DNA from: Mycolicibacterium tusciae | GTDB lineage: Bacteria > Actinomycetota > Actinomycetes > Mycobacteriales > Mycobacteriaceae | Direction of reading: 5' to 3' | Assembly (NCBI RefSeq): GCF_002086795.1 | Contig: NZ_MVIM01000003.1 | Span: 186,001 to 250,000, forward strand | DNA length: 64,000 bases | Shown here: positions 18,524-27,951 of the stretch, piece by piece | Position numbering within the stretch: the first letter of the stretch is position 1 | Layout of the letters: the number at the start of each line of letters is the position of its first letter | Translations under genes and position numbers: made by a program | Notes under the pieces: generated by a model | Databases searched by the model: none | Told to the model about the DNA's origin: nothing | The model's input: the letters and a program-made list of their open reading frames with translations, nothing else

Positions 18524-20560
18524 TCAGACTCGGTGCTCCGGTTCGGCCGGCGGCTCATCACCCGGCGGATTCCCGGCGGTGCGTCGTCTGCGTGACCACA
18601 GGATTGCCGCGACTACAGCGACCGCCGCGAGCACAGCGATCCCGACGGCGACGGGGATCCATTGATCCAGCGACTTCGGCAGGGCCGGCGTCGGCGCCGG
18701 TTCGAAAATGTTGCCACTGTCCCGGATGGCGACGTTGGTCGGGACGCGCGCCTCGCCGGCGGCGAGAACGTCCCCGGTGAGCGCTGACCAGCCACCGTCC
18801 AAGCCGTCGATGTAATCGAAGAGCGGGTCCACCAGCGACCACGAAGCGGTCGAGGTGACAAGGACCACCGACCGGTTGCGGGGCTGGTCGGCGAAGGCCT
18901 GAATGGATCCGAGACCGTCCTCGATGTTGGCGCGAAGCTCGGTGGGCAGCGCGACATCGACGGCTGTGCCGTCGCCGCCCACGGGTGGATTCAGCGTCGT
19001 CTGCTCGATCGCTTTCGAGTTGGCCACTATCAGCGCGCCGGTGTCGGAATCGGCGGCGGTCTGCAGATCGACAACCTCTGGCGTCAGCTGCGTGCTGGTG
19101 AGACGAGCGATCGCGCCGACCACACGGGCGGCGTACGAGAGCTGATCGGGGCCACTGCCGTCCAGCGCGACCATGAAGCGGGGGCTGAACTCCGAGGGAA
19201 AGGCGCCAAACCCGTTGAGCGGGGGCCCTCCCCGCTGCATGGTCAACGTTGATCGCGGATCGACCTGAAAGCTGATGGGCGCCGTCAACGGTCCACATGC
19301 TTCGTGTGGCGAGTAGGTGAACGCGAAGTCGAGGTTGACCCCCTGACCGAACGCCGGGCGCTCCAGGTCAAAGCTCGCATCGAGAACACCGCTGTTGTCC
19401 AGCGCGGTCCGGTAAACGACGATTCCGTTGGATCGGATGACGACACTCGCGGCGTCGTCCTTGGGCACCGGGGTGTAGTCGGCGAGCAAATGAACCTGCA
19501 CGCCGTCGACCCGGCCCAAGCCCAACGCCGAGCGGTCGACACCGATCGTGAGGCTGCCGGTTCGAAGAACGTCGGTCTTGCCGCTCAAGTTCAACTGGCT
19601 GAACGTCAATGTGTCGCCGCTCAGCGGAGTTTCCGATCCCGCTTGGTCGATCCGGGACGCACGTGTCTGCGCCAGCGATTGGAGCTGATTGACGAGCAGC
19701 GAGGCCTGGGCCGACAGCTCGTCACCGCTGCCGGAGATCCGCAGGTACGCGTCCGGGTTCCCGGCCCGTTCGACTGTCAGACCTGCGGGGCCGCCCGCCT
19801 CGACGACGACTGCGCGCGCCAACTGGGCCGCGGGCGGCGGGGCCGCGCCGCGCGGTTGGGGGACGACCGTGATCGACATCGGCTGGATGTTGTACAGGCG
19901 CGCGAGAGTGGTGACCAGCGTCAGCGCCGACTGCTGTTCGGCGGCGTCGGCGTTGGCGGGCGCAAAAATGGTGACCCTCTCCAGCACCGGCGGGAAGAAG
20001 TTCGCGATCGTGGTTGCCGGAGCCTCGGTACCGGCGAACACCGTCGCCAGGTCGCTGAGCGACAGCTGCTGCAGGGGACCGCAGAATCCAGCGGCATTGT
20101 CCAGCGGACGCACGGTGAACGAAAGGTCGATGCTCGACGATCGGACCCGGGCCCCCGAGATGTCGACATCGAAGGGCGTCACTGCCTGAGCAGCCGCCTC
20201 GGGTGGCAGGCCGACTGACCCCAGAAATCTTCCGTCTCCATCGCTGATCTCGAGGAACCCGGTATCGATGTTCATGGGAGCGTGGATGACGCCCTGCACT
20301 CGGGTCGGAGAAAGCCCAGGGGGCACCGGCACCGCGAAATTAGTTGTGGCGTCGGCGCTGAGATACACCTCCGGTTTCAATCCGAGCGCGGACCAGTCCA
20401 ACCTGACCGTCGCCGGGGCGGGGGAATCGGCATTGTCGTCGGGTTGCGCAACCGCTGTGCCGGCCAGTGAAATCGCGAGCATCGACGATAGAACGAGCAA
20501 TGCCGAAATCAGCGCGCGCGCCCCGCAGCTGCGACCGACAACAGCGGCGACCGGGCCCAC
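18524..20560 (-). CDS. BcsB-like secreted, C-terminally anchored protein (copy 2)
   Basis: 678 residues. Signal peptide about 1-38 (ALISALLVLSSMLAISLAGTAVAQ), then a long extracytoplasmic region with the same blocks as the copy at 11886-13832 (FFPPVLERVTIFAPAN here versus FLPTVLERMTIFVPTQ there). A C-terminal membrane helix follows (IPVAVGIAVLAAVAVVAAILW), then a short charged tail. The two copies differ widely, so the duplication is old, or the two were recruited separately. As a BcsB relative it may conduct or anchor the exported polymer. Divergent from the Wzc-like gene across a 238-base gap and followed by the GAF gene. Confidence 0.75.
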   Translation of the reverse strand: MGPVAAVVGRSCGARALISALLVLSSMLAISLAGTAVAQPDDNADSPAPATVRLDWSALGLKPEVYLSADATTNFAVPVPPGLSPTRVQGVIHAPMNIDTGFLEISDGDGRFLGSVGLPPEAAAQAVTPFDVDISGARVRSSSIDLSFTVRPLDNAAGFCGPLQQLSLSDLATVFAGTEAPATTIANFFPPVLERVTIFAPANADAAEQQSALTLVTTLARLYNIQPMSITVVPQPRGAAPPPAAQLARAVVVEAGGPAGLTVERAGNPDAYLRISGSGDELSAQASLLVNQLQSLAQTRASRIDQAGSETPLSGDTLTFSQLNLSGKTDVLRTGSLTIGVDRSALGLGRVDGVQVHLLADYTPVPKDDAASVVIRSNGIVVYRTALDNSGVLDASFDLERPAFGQGVNLDFAFTYSPHEACGPLTAPISFQVDPRSTLTMQRGGPPLNGFGAFPSEFSPRFMVALDGSGPDQLSYAARVVGAIARLTSTQLTPEVVDLQTAADSDTGALIVANSKAIEQTTLNPPVGGDGTAVDVALPTELRANIEDGLGSIQAFADQPRNRSVVLVTSTASWSLVDPLFDYIDGLDGGWSALTGDVLAAGEARVPTNVAIRDSGNIFEPAPTPALPKSLDQWIPVAVGIAVLAAVAVVAAILWSRRRRTAGNPPGDEPPAEPEHRV

Positions 20561-20607
20561 GGCTCTACCCCCAATTGTTCGAGCTTCGTAATCCCAACAG
20601 GGGTTGG

Positions 20608-20613
20608 ACTATA
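20608..20613 (-). promoter_or_regulatory. Candidate -10 for the BcsB-like copy 2 gene
   Basis: On the minus strand this reads TATAGT, the best -10 in the gap between the BcsB-like gene (start 20560) and the Wzc-like gene. No convincing -35 lies 16-18 bp upstream. The same gap carries CCAAC-AGGG-GTTGG (about 20593-20606), a short inverted repeat downstream of this -10. Confidence 0.3.
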
Positions 20614-20798
20614 CCGGCGGACATCGCAGGCGGATGCGTTATTGGAGGCCCGGAGAAGCCATTCACGAGTTAGCCACGTTCTACGATTATCGCCGTCAAG
20701 GCGATTCATTCTGGGATAGCGTGTTACGACTTGCGCGCGCCTCATGAGCTCGGGCGGGAGCGGCGAACGGGAGGGTGGCAGCCGGTGAAGGGTCGCAT

Positions 20799-22190
20799 TT
20801 GACTGTTGGAGAGTTCGCCAAAATTCTGCGTGCCCGGTGGAAGTTAATCTGCGGCACAATTGCCGTCGTTGTATTGGCTGCGGTCGGATACTCGCTACTG
20901 GCAATTCCGCAATACCAGGCCTCGGTGCGACTCTTTGTCTCCACGCCGTCCGACGGAACGAACACTCAGACATACGACGGCGGTCTCTTCGCGGAACGCC
21001 GCGTGCTCTCGTACACCGAGTTGTTGACCGGTGACATCGCGGCTCAGCGCACCATCGACAAGCTCGGCCTCGACATGACCCCGGCCCAACTCCAAGAGAA
21101 AGTCGAAGCCGTCGTGCCGGCCGAAACCGTCTTGATCGACGTGACGGTGACCGATTCCTCGCCGACGCGAGCCCGCGATATCGCCAACGCACTGGCCGAT
21201 GAGTTCGTCGTCATGGCGGCCCGATTGGAGACCCCCGAACTGGGGCAGCCACCCAACGCGCGAGTCGTCGTGCAGCAGCGTGCCGAGTTACCAAGCAGCC
21301 CGGTGAATTCGAAGACGAAACGAATGCTGGCGATCGCCGCCGTGATGGGTGCACTGCTAGGTGTCGTCGTTGCTGTCATACGTGACCGGATGGATGATTC
21401 GGTCAAGAGTTCAGACGCGCTGGAACGGGCCACCGGCGTCGGCCTGCTCGCCGACATTCCGTTCGACGCGCAGCGCAGAACCACACCGCTGATCTTGTTC
21501 GAGAGCGATCGCTCGGCATTCGCCAACGCGTTTCGTGAGCTGCGGATCAATCTGCGATTCCTGCAGATCGCCGAGGGACCCCGCGTGCTTGTCATCACGA
21601 GCTGCGTTCCTACTCAGGGCACGACGATGACGGCCGTCAATCTGTCGCTCGCGTTGGCGGACGCCGGCCACAACGTCGTGATCGTCGACGGTGACCTGCG
21701 GCGGCCCGGGGTGGCGACGAGTTTCGACCTTGCCGGAGACGCCGCCGGTCTGAGCGACGTACTCAGCGGTGCGGCGCCCCTGCGGGATTCGTTGCAGGAG
21801 ACGGGCTTCGCCCATCTGACCGCGCTCACGTCCGGAGCCATCCCGGGTGATCCGACCGACCTGCTGGAGTCTCGAGCGACCGCGGACGTCTTGGGACAAC
21901 TAGGTGGCCAATTCGACTATGTGGTCGTCGATTCGCCGTCTCTACTCGTCAAGGATGCCGCGATTCTGTCGACGAGTGCTCAGGGGGTGCTGATCGTCGC
22001 GCGGTCGGGCCAGACCACGCGCAAGCAACTGGGCGATGCGATTCACACGCTCAGACGGGCCGGTGCGCCATTGCTCGGCTCCGTGCTGTCGATGACGCGT
22101 GCGAAAAAGCGGTCGAAGGGTGACGACTACTACCGCACTGCTGATCCCGGGCAGGGCGCGCAAAAGCGCCGCGGCACCCACCAGAAGTGA
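20799..22190 (+). CDS. Wzc-like chain-length determinant / BY-kinase homolog with an altered Walker A
   Basis: 463 residues from TTG 20799, which has GAAGGG six bases upstream; a GTG at 20775 is the alternative but its ribosome site is too close. An N-terminal Wzz domain is bounded by two membrane helices (about 15-38 and 172-195). A cytoplasmic CpsD/Wzc-type ATPase domain follows, with Walker A' VIVDGDLRRPG and Walker B DYVVVDSPS intact. The Walker A, normally PGEGKTT, reads VPTQGTTMT: the ATP-binding lysine is Thr275. The tail has only one YY pair. It therefore keeps the chain-length architecture but is probably not an active tyrosine kinase. Confidence 0.85.
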   Translation: MTVGEFAKILRARWKLICGTIAVVVLAAVGYSLLAIPQYQASVRLFVSTPSDGTNTQTYDGGLFAERRVLSYTELLTGDIAAQRTIDKLGLDMTPAQLQEKVEAVVPAETVLIDVTVTDSSPTRARDIANALADEFVVMAARLETPELGQPPNARVVVQQRAELPSSPVNSKTKRMLAIAAVMGALLGVVVAVIRDRMDDSVKSSDALERATGVGLLADIPFDAQRRTTPLILFESDRSAFANAFRELRINLRFLQIAEGPRVLVITSCVPTQGTTMTAVNLSLALADAGHNVVIVDGDLRRPGVATSFDLAGDAAGLSDVLSGAAPLRDSLQETGFAHLTALTSGAIPGDPTDLLESRATADVLGQLGGQFDYVVVDSPSLLVKDAAILSTSAQGVLIVARSGQTTRKQLGDAIHTLRRAGAPLLGSVLSMTRAKKRSKGDDYYRTADPGQGAQKRRGTHQK

Positions 22191-22206
22191 TTGGGCCCGC
22201 CCCATC

Positions 22207-23592
22207 ATGGACCGACCACCGCGCGACGGAATCCCCGCCACGTTCGTAGCGTCGGTTCCGAGACACGCGAGCGCCGCCGCGACGCCGCCCGTGCGGTCAT
22301 TCGGCACATTCGTTGCGGCGCTTCCGCGCGTGTTCCACACGAGGGCAACGGATTTCCGGCGTCCTGAGTGCGCGTTTGCGTTGCTGATCGTCACGGCCAT
22401 CGGGCTGGTCGTCGTGCCCGACTTGATCACGTACCTGACCGTCGAGCACGAACCGATCCTGCCGCCGGGAGAGGCCACCACCTCAGCGGATCTTCCGATC
22501 GCCCAACTTGCCAGTCTGGGTGGTTCGGCGCTGCTGCTTGGGCTGAGCACCGCTGTCGCCTTCATGCGCGGCGCCCCGAACCGCGATATCACCGGTGTCC
22601 TCCTGCTGCTGCTCGCGGTGAATCTGCCCTATCTCGTGAGCCCGAAACTCCCTCCGGTAGTTGACTTTCCAAAGATCATTCTCGCCAATGTCTTCATCCT
22701 GGCGCTATGGAAAGTGGGGGCGCCCGTCGCGGGGCTGAAATGGCTTCCGATGACCGTCGCGGTGATCGCGGGCTACTCGCTCATCGCCGGACTGCTCATT
22801 CCGGAATACGCGATGTACAACCCCAACTCCGAGAAAGCCATCATTCCGGGCTGGGAGCTGGCGGGACCTTTCGGCCACGCGAACGTCCTTGGCCTGTACT
22901 GCGCACTCGCCTTTGCACTCACACCCCTCATCGTCGACCGGAGATGGCGCCTTCTCGTCGGATCGATTCTGTTCGTGACGATGGTGGCCGCAGCGTCGAG
23001 AACCGCGCTGATCGCCGCCGGTCTGGTCGCGTTGTGGTGGGTGATCTGCTGGTTCAAATCGTTCATTTCGATCCGGCTGGCGGGGACGATCCTTGTCAGC
23101 GTCACCGCAACCGCAATGTTCGTGTTTCCGTTCGTGCATTGGGATCCACGGGCTTTCACTGGGCGTGCTCTCGTGTGGGCAGAAAGTGTGCGAGTCTGGC
23201 AGCAATCGCCTGCGGTCGGCATGGGCGTCAACTGGTTCCTGGACGACGCACAGGCGATGGGCAACGTCGCCAAGTGGGCGTTCGTGGGGACTGGACACAA
23301 CTTGGTCATGGACACCCTGGTGAAATCCGGTCTCCTCGGGATTGTCGTACTGCTGCCTCTCTTCATTGCGGCCGTGGCATCGACTCGTGCGTTGCCTGTC
23401 ACCAGTCAGCAGGTCGCCTGCTTCGGATTTCTGATGGCGTTTTTCCTGGGCGCGACAACCGAGGCCAATTGGGCGCTGCTCCCGAATTTGCAACTGTTTC
23501 CGATCAGTGGCCTGGTTTTCGCTGTGCTCATCGTGACCAGGCATGGCCATCCGACCGTGGAAGGACCGCCGTGGCAATTGAACGAACGATAA
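22207..23592 (+). CDS. O-antigen ligase/Wzy polymerase-like membrane protein
   Basis: 461 residues from the ATG at 22207, 16 bases after the Wzc stop. An in-frame start at 22099 would overlap wzc and add a non-membrane segment. At least ten hydrophobic helices are visible. The large external loop near residues 325-385 contains RALVWAESVRVWQQSPAVGMGVNWF and then GTGHNLVMDTLVKSG, the N/H-containing pattern typical of Wzy/WaaL proteins (RxxxW and H/N-LxxxxxxxG). It would polymerise or ligate polyprenyl-linked repeat units on the outer leaflet. The 3' end overlaps the next gene by 22 bases. Confidence 0.85.
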   Translation: MDRPPRDGIPATFVASVPRHASAAATPPVRSFGTFVAALPRVFHTRATDFRRPECAFALLIVTAIGLVVVPDLITYLTVEHEPILPPGEATTSADLPIAQLASLGGSALLLGLSTAVAFMRGAPNRDITGVLLLLLAVNLPYLVSPKLPPVVDFPKIILANVFILALWKVGAPVAGLKWLPMTVAVIAGYSLIAGLLIPEYAMYNPNSEKAIIPGWELAGPFGHANVLGLYCALAFALTPLIVDRRWRLLVGSILFVTMVAAASRTALIAAGLVALWWVICWFKSFISIRLAGTILVSVTATAMFVFPFVHWDPRAFTGRALVWAESVRVWQQSPAVGMGVNWFLDDAQAMGNVAKWAFVGTGHNLVMDTLVKSGLLGIVVLLPLFIAAVASTRALPVTSQQVACFGFLMAFFLGATTEANWALLPNLQLFPISGLVFAVLIVTRHGHPTVEGPPWQLNER

Positions 23593-24488
23593 GTGTCGTG
23601 ATCCCGACCATCGGCCGGGCCAGCCTGCGCACGGCGGTGGAGTCGGCGTTACGCCAAACGCCACCTCCGATGGAGGTGATCGTCGTGCTGGACGCCGATT
23701 GCGAGCCCGATCTGCCGCCGTCGTCCGCCGTTCGGGTGCTGAAAACCTCCGGGGGAGTGGGGCCGAGCGCCGCCAAGCACCTTGGTATCGAATCCGCAGG
23801 CGGCGACATCATCGCGCTGCTCGACGATGACGACTCATGGCGCGACAACAAGCTCGAGGTTCAGTTGGCCGCGGCGCCGCCGGGAGACGAGTGGATAGTC
23901 TCCTCCCGCTTCTACATTCACGCGCCCGGAAGCGAGCCGATCATCGGGCCGCGCACCTTGATCCGCCGTGACGAGGCGATCGCCGCCTACCTGTTCGAGA
24001 TCCGCGTGCCACGAGCGTTCAACATGGTTCCGACGCCGACGATGATCTTTCCGCGAGCCCTTGCGCAGGCGGTCCCGATGTCGGTGGCGGTCGGGTCCAT
24101 CCACGATGATCCGAAATGGCTCATGGAAGTTCGGCGGGCGTTCCCGAACCTTCCGATCATTCAAGTCCCCGAGCCGCTCGTCGACATCAATTGGTCGCCG
24201 GTCTCCATATCTCGACCGCAGGCCGACCGGAGCAAGGCCCTGATCGAGTGGGGTATTCGCGAACTCGCCGATGAATCACCTCGCACGCGCGGGGACTACA
24301 TGCTGACGTCTCCAGTCGGTTCGGCACTGTCGACGGGCTCGTTCAGCGGTGTCACCGCGTCGCTTTCGGCCGGAGTACGGTTCGGGCGGCCGGGTCCTCT
24401 GGCATGGGCCAGCATCGCGAAGTCGATGGCGAAACTGATGGCTGGGCGGATGAAGAACGCGATGCGCGGTTCGGCCACACGGCCATGA
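23571..24488 (+). CDS. Family 2 glycosyltransferase
   Basis: 305 residues. The start is the GTG at 23571, which has GGAAGGA five bases upstream; the open frame runs much further 5' but that part is antisense-like and overlaps wzy. GT-A fold signs: TISVVIPTIGRASLRTAVESAL at the N-terminus, the UDP-sugar region SAAKHLGIESAGGDIIALL and the metal-binding DDDDSW. No membrane helix is seen, so it is likely peripheral and adds a sugar to the lipid-linked repeat unit. Overlaps the Wzy gene by 22 bases, and 13 bases separate it from wzx. Confidence 0.88.
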   Translation: MAIERTISVVIPTIGRASLRTAVESALRQTPPPMEVIVVLDADCEPDLPPSSAVRVLKTSGGVGPSAAKHLGIESAGGDIIALLDDDDSWRDNKLEVQLAAAPPGDEWIVSSRFYIHAPGSEPIIGPRTLIRRDEAIAAYLFEIRVPRAFNMVPTPTMIFPRALAQAVPMSVAVGSIHDDPKWLMEVRRAFPNLPIIQVPEPLVDINWSPVSISRPQADRSKALIEWGIRELADESPRTRGDYMLTSPVGSALSTGSFSGVTASLSAGVRFGRPGPLAWASIAKSMAKLMAGRMKNAMRGSATRP

Positions 24489-24501
24489 GCGACCAGCGCT
24501 G

Positions 24502-25998
24502 ATGTCGCCATCATTTCTGCGAAACACGATCCTCGGCTTCTCCTCCGGCGCCGCCGTGGCGCTCGCCGGTTTCATCGGCAACGCGATCACCGCCCGACTG
24601 CTCGGGCCCGACAATCTGGGCATCCTCGCGTACGTCGTCTTTTGTGTCACGATCGCTTCGATGGTCGCCGGCCTGGGCATCGGCATCGTTCAGCAGCGTT
24701 ACATTCCCAATCTGCGCGCCGAGGCGAGGAACGACGAAGCGGACGGCCTGATCGGCGCCACCACACGATGGTCGATGTTGGCCGCGATCGTCGGCGGCAT
24801 TCTGCTATTCGCCTATCTGTACTGGCCCGGTAGGGGTGTCACCGACAAGCTTTCGGAGACATCGCGAAATGTGGTGATCGCCGTTGCGCTGATCTGGTTT
24901 CTCTGCTGGCGAATGGCAGAGGTCTACCAGTTCTATCTGAGGGGTGAGCAGCGGTTCGGTGAACTAGCGCGCCTTTCGGCAATCTCAGCGGTCATCAAGT
25001 TGGCGGTGATTGCGCTGGGCGCGTGGCTGTTCGGCATTCCCGGCGCCCTGGCCGGTTACATTGCCGGAAATCTTCTGCCAGCTGCCCGAATCGGCCGGCT
25101 GCGGCGAGTCAAGCCCATGCTCCGTCAAGACCTGAGACGTGAAGTGACCCGGTTCGCCTTCACGAGCTGGGTGACCGCGGTGATCGGTGGCTTCGTGTTC
25201 GGGCGAACGGAGATTCTATTCCTCGAGCACTTCACCGGCATCGGTGCCGTGGGCTTGTTCACAGCGGCGGTGACGGTGGCGGAAATGGCGGTTCAGCTTC
25301 CACCCCTTCTGCTTTCGGCGCTGCTACCTCGATTCAGCGAACAGCACGGCCTTGGCGCCCAGGACGACATGCAGCGCCTGTACCGCACCATGACGGCACT
25401 CATCGCAATGCTGATCGTCCCGCTCTGCGCAGGACTTGCTGCAATAGCGCCAGTGCTGGTGCCACTGCTGTTCGGTGATGAGTTCCGAGGAGCGGCTTCC
25501 GTTGCCTCGGTGCTGCTCATCGCGGCGGCCATCAGCAGCCTGGGCGTCACGACCCTGTATCTGCTCCAGAGCATCGGCAAGACCGGGTTCCTGCTGATGT
25601 CGAACGGAGTGGGTCTGATCGGCACCGTTGTGCTCGGGTTCGTCCTGGTGCCTCACTTCGGATTGATTGGAGCTGCGTGGTCCCGAGGCCTGGTCCAGGT
25701 ATCGGTGGTCCTCATCGAAACGTGGTATGTGACAAGGAAATTAGGGATCTCGCCACCCTACCGGGCGCTGGGTTCCATAGCTCTCGCCTCGGCAGCACAA
25801 GCCGCCGTCGCCTATGTTCTCTGCCTGGAATTCGGCGGCCTGGCCGCGCTGTTGATGGCCATACCGGCAGCGATGATCACCTATCTGGTCGCTTTGCGCA
25901 TTCTCGCGGTGACAAGGATCGTGGACCCGGGGCTGCGTGATCGGCTCATCGCCAACGCACCTCAGCGGATGCGGCCGGTGATATCCCGAATCTTCTGA
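24502..25998 (+). CDS. Wzx-type polysaccharide flippase (MOP/MATE superfamily)
   Basis: 498 residues with about 12-14 hydrophobic helices along the whole length. It begins SFLRNTILGFSSGAAVALAG, typical of polysaccharide transporters, followed by ITARLLGPDNLGILAY, the family G-P-x-x-x-G segment. It would move undecaprenyl-diphosphate-linked repeat units across the cytoplasmic membrane. Last gene of the plus-strand run wzc-wzy-GT2-wzx; it faces the glycoside hydrolase gene tail to tail 6 bases away. Confidence 0.9.
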   Translation: MSPSFLRNTILGFSSGAAVALAGFIGNAITARLLGPDNLGILAYVVFCVTIASMVAGLGIGIVQQRYIPNLRAEARNDEADGLIGATTRWSMLAAIVGGILLFAYLYWPGRGVTDKLSETSRNVVIAVALIWFLCWRMAEVYQFYLRGEQRFGELARLSAISAVIKLAVIALGAWLFGIPGALAGYIAGNLLPAARIGRLRRVKPMLRQDLRREVTRFAFTSWVTAVIGGFVFGRTEILFLEHFTGIGAVGLFTAAVTVAEMAVQLPPLLLSALLPRFSEQHGLGAQDDMQRLYRTMTALIAMLIVPLCAGLAAIAPVLVPLLFGDEFRGAASVASVLLIAAAISSLGVTTLYLLQSIGKTGFLLMSNGVGLIGTVVLGFVLVPHFGLIGAAWSRGLVQVSVVLIETWYVTRKLGISPPYRALGSIALASAAQAAVAYVLCLEFGGLAALLMAIPAAMITYLVALRILAVTRIVDPGLRDRLIANAPQRMRPVISRIF

Positions 25999-26004
25999 CG
26001 GTGC

Positions 26005-27060
26005 TCAGTGCGACGCCAGATCCACCAGCGCATCCGCGGACGGTTTGAGGCTCAGATCGTGGCGGAGCACGCCGAAGTTCTGCTCGGCGTCCGTGGGATC
26101 GGTTCCGCCGTCGACCAATTCATAGTAGATGAGTGGTCCTCCCCAATCCCATTGCTGGACCTGCCGACGTGCCTGAAGCAGCGTCGTGGCTTGCGCGCCG
26201 TCGGACACCGCGTACGGGCCGGTTCCGGTCGGCGCACCGAACTCCGTGATCCAGATCTTCTTCTGGCCGTCCCCGTGGCGTTCCATGACGGCTCGCAATG
26301 CGGGCAGGTCCTTGAACCCGCCGACTGCTCGCTGGGGTGTGTCCATCGGAAGCGCCGGATACGTGTAGGGATGGACCGCGATGCCGTCGGCGAGCCGTGT
26401 CGCGCCGTTCGCGTACAGCTGCTCGAGATATGCCGTCGGCGCAATCTCGGAGTCTGGAACATGAAACTTCGGGGCCAGCCCGCCGATGAGGATCGTGGCC
26501 CGCTCATCGACGTCGCGTATCGCTTCTGCGGCCACCCAGAACAGCGTGCCGTATTCGTTGACATCGGGTCGGGGCGGCCAGAACTTCTGTGTGTTGGGCT
26601 CGTTCCATATCTCCCAGGTGTGTACGCCGCGGGCCGCGTACCGTTCGGTGACCAGGCGCGCGAAATCCGCCCAATCCGACATTTGTTCGGGCCGGGCGTG
26701 GTGGGCGGTCGCCGGATCACCCTCGGTTGTCGGACGGGCCCACTCCGGGGTGTACGCGAGCACGCCAAGAACCTTCATGCCATGGGCCGCAGCCTCGGCC
26801 ACGATCGCGTCGGGGTATTCCCAATTGAATTGGCCGCGTTGATTTTCTGCCACCGACCAATCGAAGTCCACTCTGACCCACGCCACGTTCATGGCGGCCA
26901 TCAGATCAAACTGCTGCGCGATGGTGGCGGCATCGGCGCCCCTCGAATGCATCGTCATCCCGATCTCGACGGGTGGTACCGACGCTTGGCAGGACAACGG
27001 GATACCCGCGATCAGGACCAGCGATAGGAGACGCGCCACCCGGACGCGTCGGCCGGTCAT
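26005..27060 (-). CDS. Exported clan-A glycoside hydrolase (GH39/GH5-like)
   Basis: 351 residues with an N-terminal export signal (VARLLSLVLIAGIPLSCQA); the cysteine could be lipidated but the -3 residue is Pro, so a plain Sec signal is as likely. The TIM-barrel enzyme has the acid/base segment EIWNEPNTQKFW and the nucleophile segment KIWITEFGAPTG, the paired glutamates of clan GH-A. Hydrolases of this type in EPS loci trim or release the polymer. Its ATG overlaps the end of the upstream glycosyltransferase gene by four bases, so the two are co-translated. Confidence 0.82.
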   Translation of the reverse strand: MTGRRVRVARLLSLVLIAGIPLSCQASVPPVEIGMTMHSRGADAATIAQQFDLMAAMNVAWVRVDFDWSVAENQRGQFNWEYPDAIVAEAAAHGMKVLGVLAYTPEWARPTTEGDPATAHHARPEQMSDWADFARLVTERYAARGVHTWEIWNEPNTQKFWPPRPDVNEYGTLFWVAAEAIRDVDERATILIGGLAPKFHVPDSEIAPTAYLEQLYANGATRLADGIAVHPYTYPALPMDTPQRAVGGFKDLPALRAVMERHGDGQKKIWITEFGAPTGTGPYAVSDGAQATTLLQARRQVQQWDWGGPLIYYELVDGGTDPTDAEQNFGVLRHDLSLKPSADALVDLASH

Positions 27061-27950
27061 CGTAGGATCGCTTGATTGTCGGCGTTGCGGGTGAACGGTC
27101 TGCCCAGCACCCCCTCGGTGCGGCCGACGAGCAGGGCGAAGGAGTCACGCAAACCGAACTTCTTGGGGTTGCGTACCGGCATCAGAGCCGCAGCCACCAG
27201 GTGAGCGCACCGGTACCAAAGCGGATAGTGCCATATGCGAAGCACATAACCGTGTCCGCGTCCGTAGTTCCGTTGCTTGCGGCGGCGTTCCCGCGGCGGC
27301 AGGTGGGCGAATTCGGTTTGCGCATGGACGTAGATGTCGGGAATCCACTCGACCGAGAAGCCGTCAAGAGCTGACATCCGTAGCAGCAGGTCTGGGCCCT
27401 CTCCTGACTGCCACGGAGAATCCGCACCCGAACCCAGAGTCGGGTTGAATCCGCCGGCCGCGACGAACTGGTCACATCGGACGATGGTCGCGGGCTCCAT
27501 GGCTCCCCAGACGGTGCGCTTGGTGAATTTCGTGCCGGGTGCCGGGAGTGGATGTCGAGGGCCTTCACGATCGATCATCTGGACCGCGCATACGGTAGTC
27601 GGAGCCACACAGTGATGGGCGACGCGTTCCAGAAAGTCGGCATCGACCCGGTTCGTGTCATTGGGGAACCACAGCCACTCGACCTCATCGCCGAGCGCCG
27701 CGGCGGCGGCGTTGCGCCCGTTCGAGATACCGCGCGCGCTCATGACGGATTTGATGTCAAGCGTGTCGGCAAAGGAGCCGATCAGTCCTTCCAGGTCCGC
27801 GGAACCCGCATGGTCGTGGTGGGCAATCGCGACCGCGGTCGGTCGGCACGTCTGGGCGGCCAAGTCGCCGAGTAGGTTTCGCAGCTCGTCCCATCGGCCC
27901 ACCGTGGTGATGGCGACTCCGGTTCGCACGTGGTGCTCGGGGTTCGGCAC
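27057..27950 (-). CDS. Family 2 glycosyltransferase
   Basis: 297 residues. N-terminal GVAITTVGRWDELRNLLGDLA and the middle ARGISNGRNAAAAALGDEVEWLWFPNDTN match a GT-A glycosyltransferase. The usual DxD is replaced by the F-P-N-D-T context, so metal binding may rely on a single acidic residue. The later PWQSGEGPDLLLRMS segment resembles the acceptor ED motif. A hydrophobic patch near residues 245-265 may tie it to the membrane. It lies one base after the upstream epimerase gene. Confidence 0.82.
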   Translation of the reverse strand: MPNPEHHVRTGVAITTVGRWDELRNLLGDLAAQTCRPTAVAIAHHDHAGSADLEGLIGSFADTLDIKSVMSARGISNGRNAAAAALGDEVEWLWFPNDTNRVDADFLERVAHHCVAPTTVCAVQMIDREGPRHPLPAPGTKFTKRTVWGAMEPATIVRCDQFVAAGGFNPTLGSGADSPWQSGEGPDLLLRMSALDGFSVEWIPDIYVHAQTEFAHLPPRERRRKQRNYGRGHGYVLRIWHYPLWYRCAHLVAAALMPVRNPKKFGLRDSFALLVGRTEGVLGRPFTRNADNQAILR

Positions 27951-27951
27951 C

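Noticed and set aside
22707..23570. 5' extension of the family 2 glycosyltransferase frame
   Set aside because: It overlaps the Wzy gene completely in another frame; a GTG with a strong ribosome site at 23571 explains the real start.
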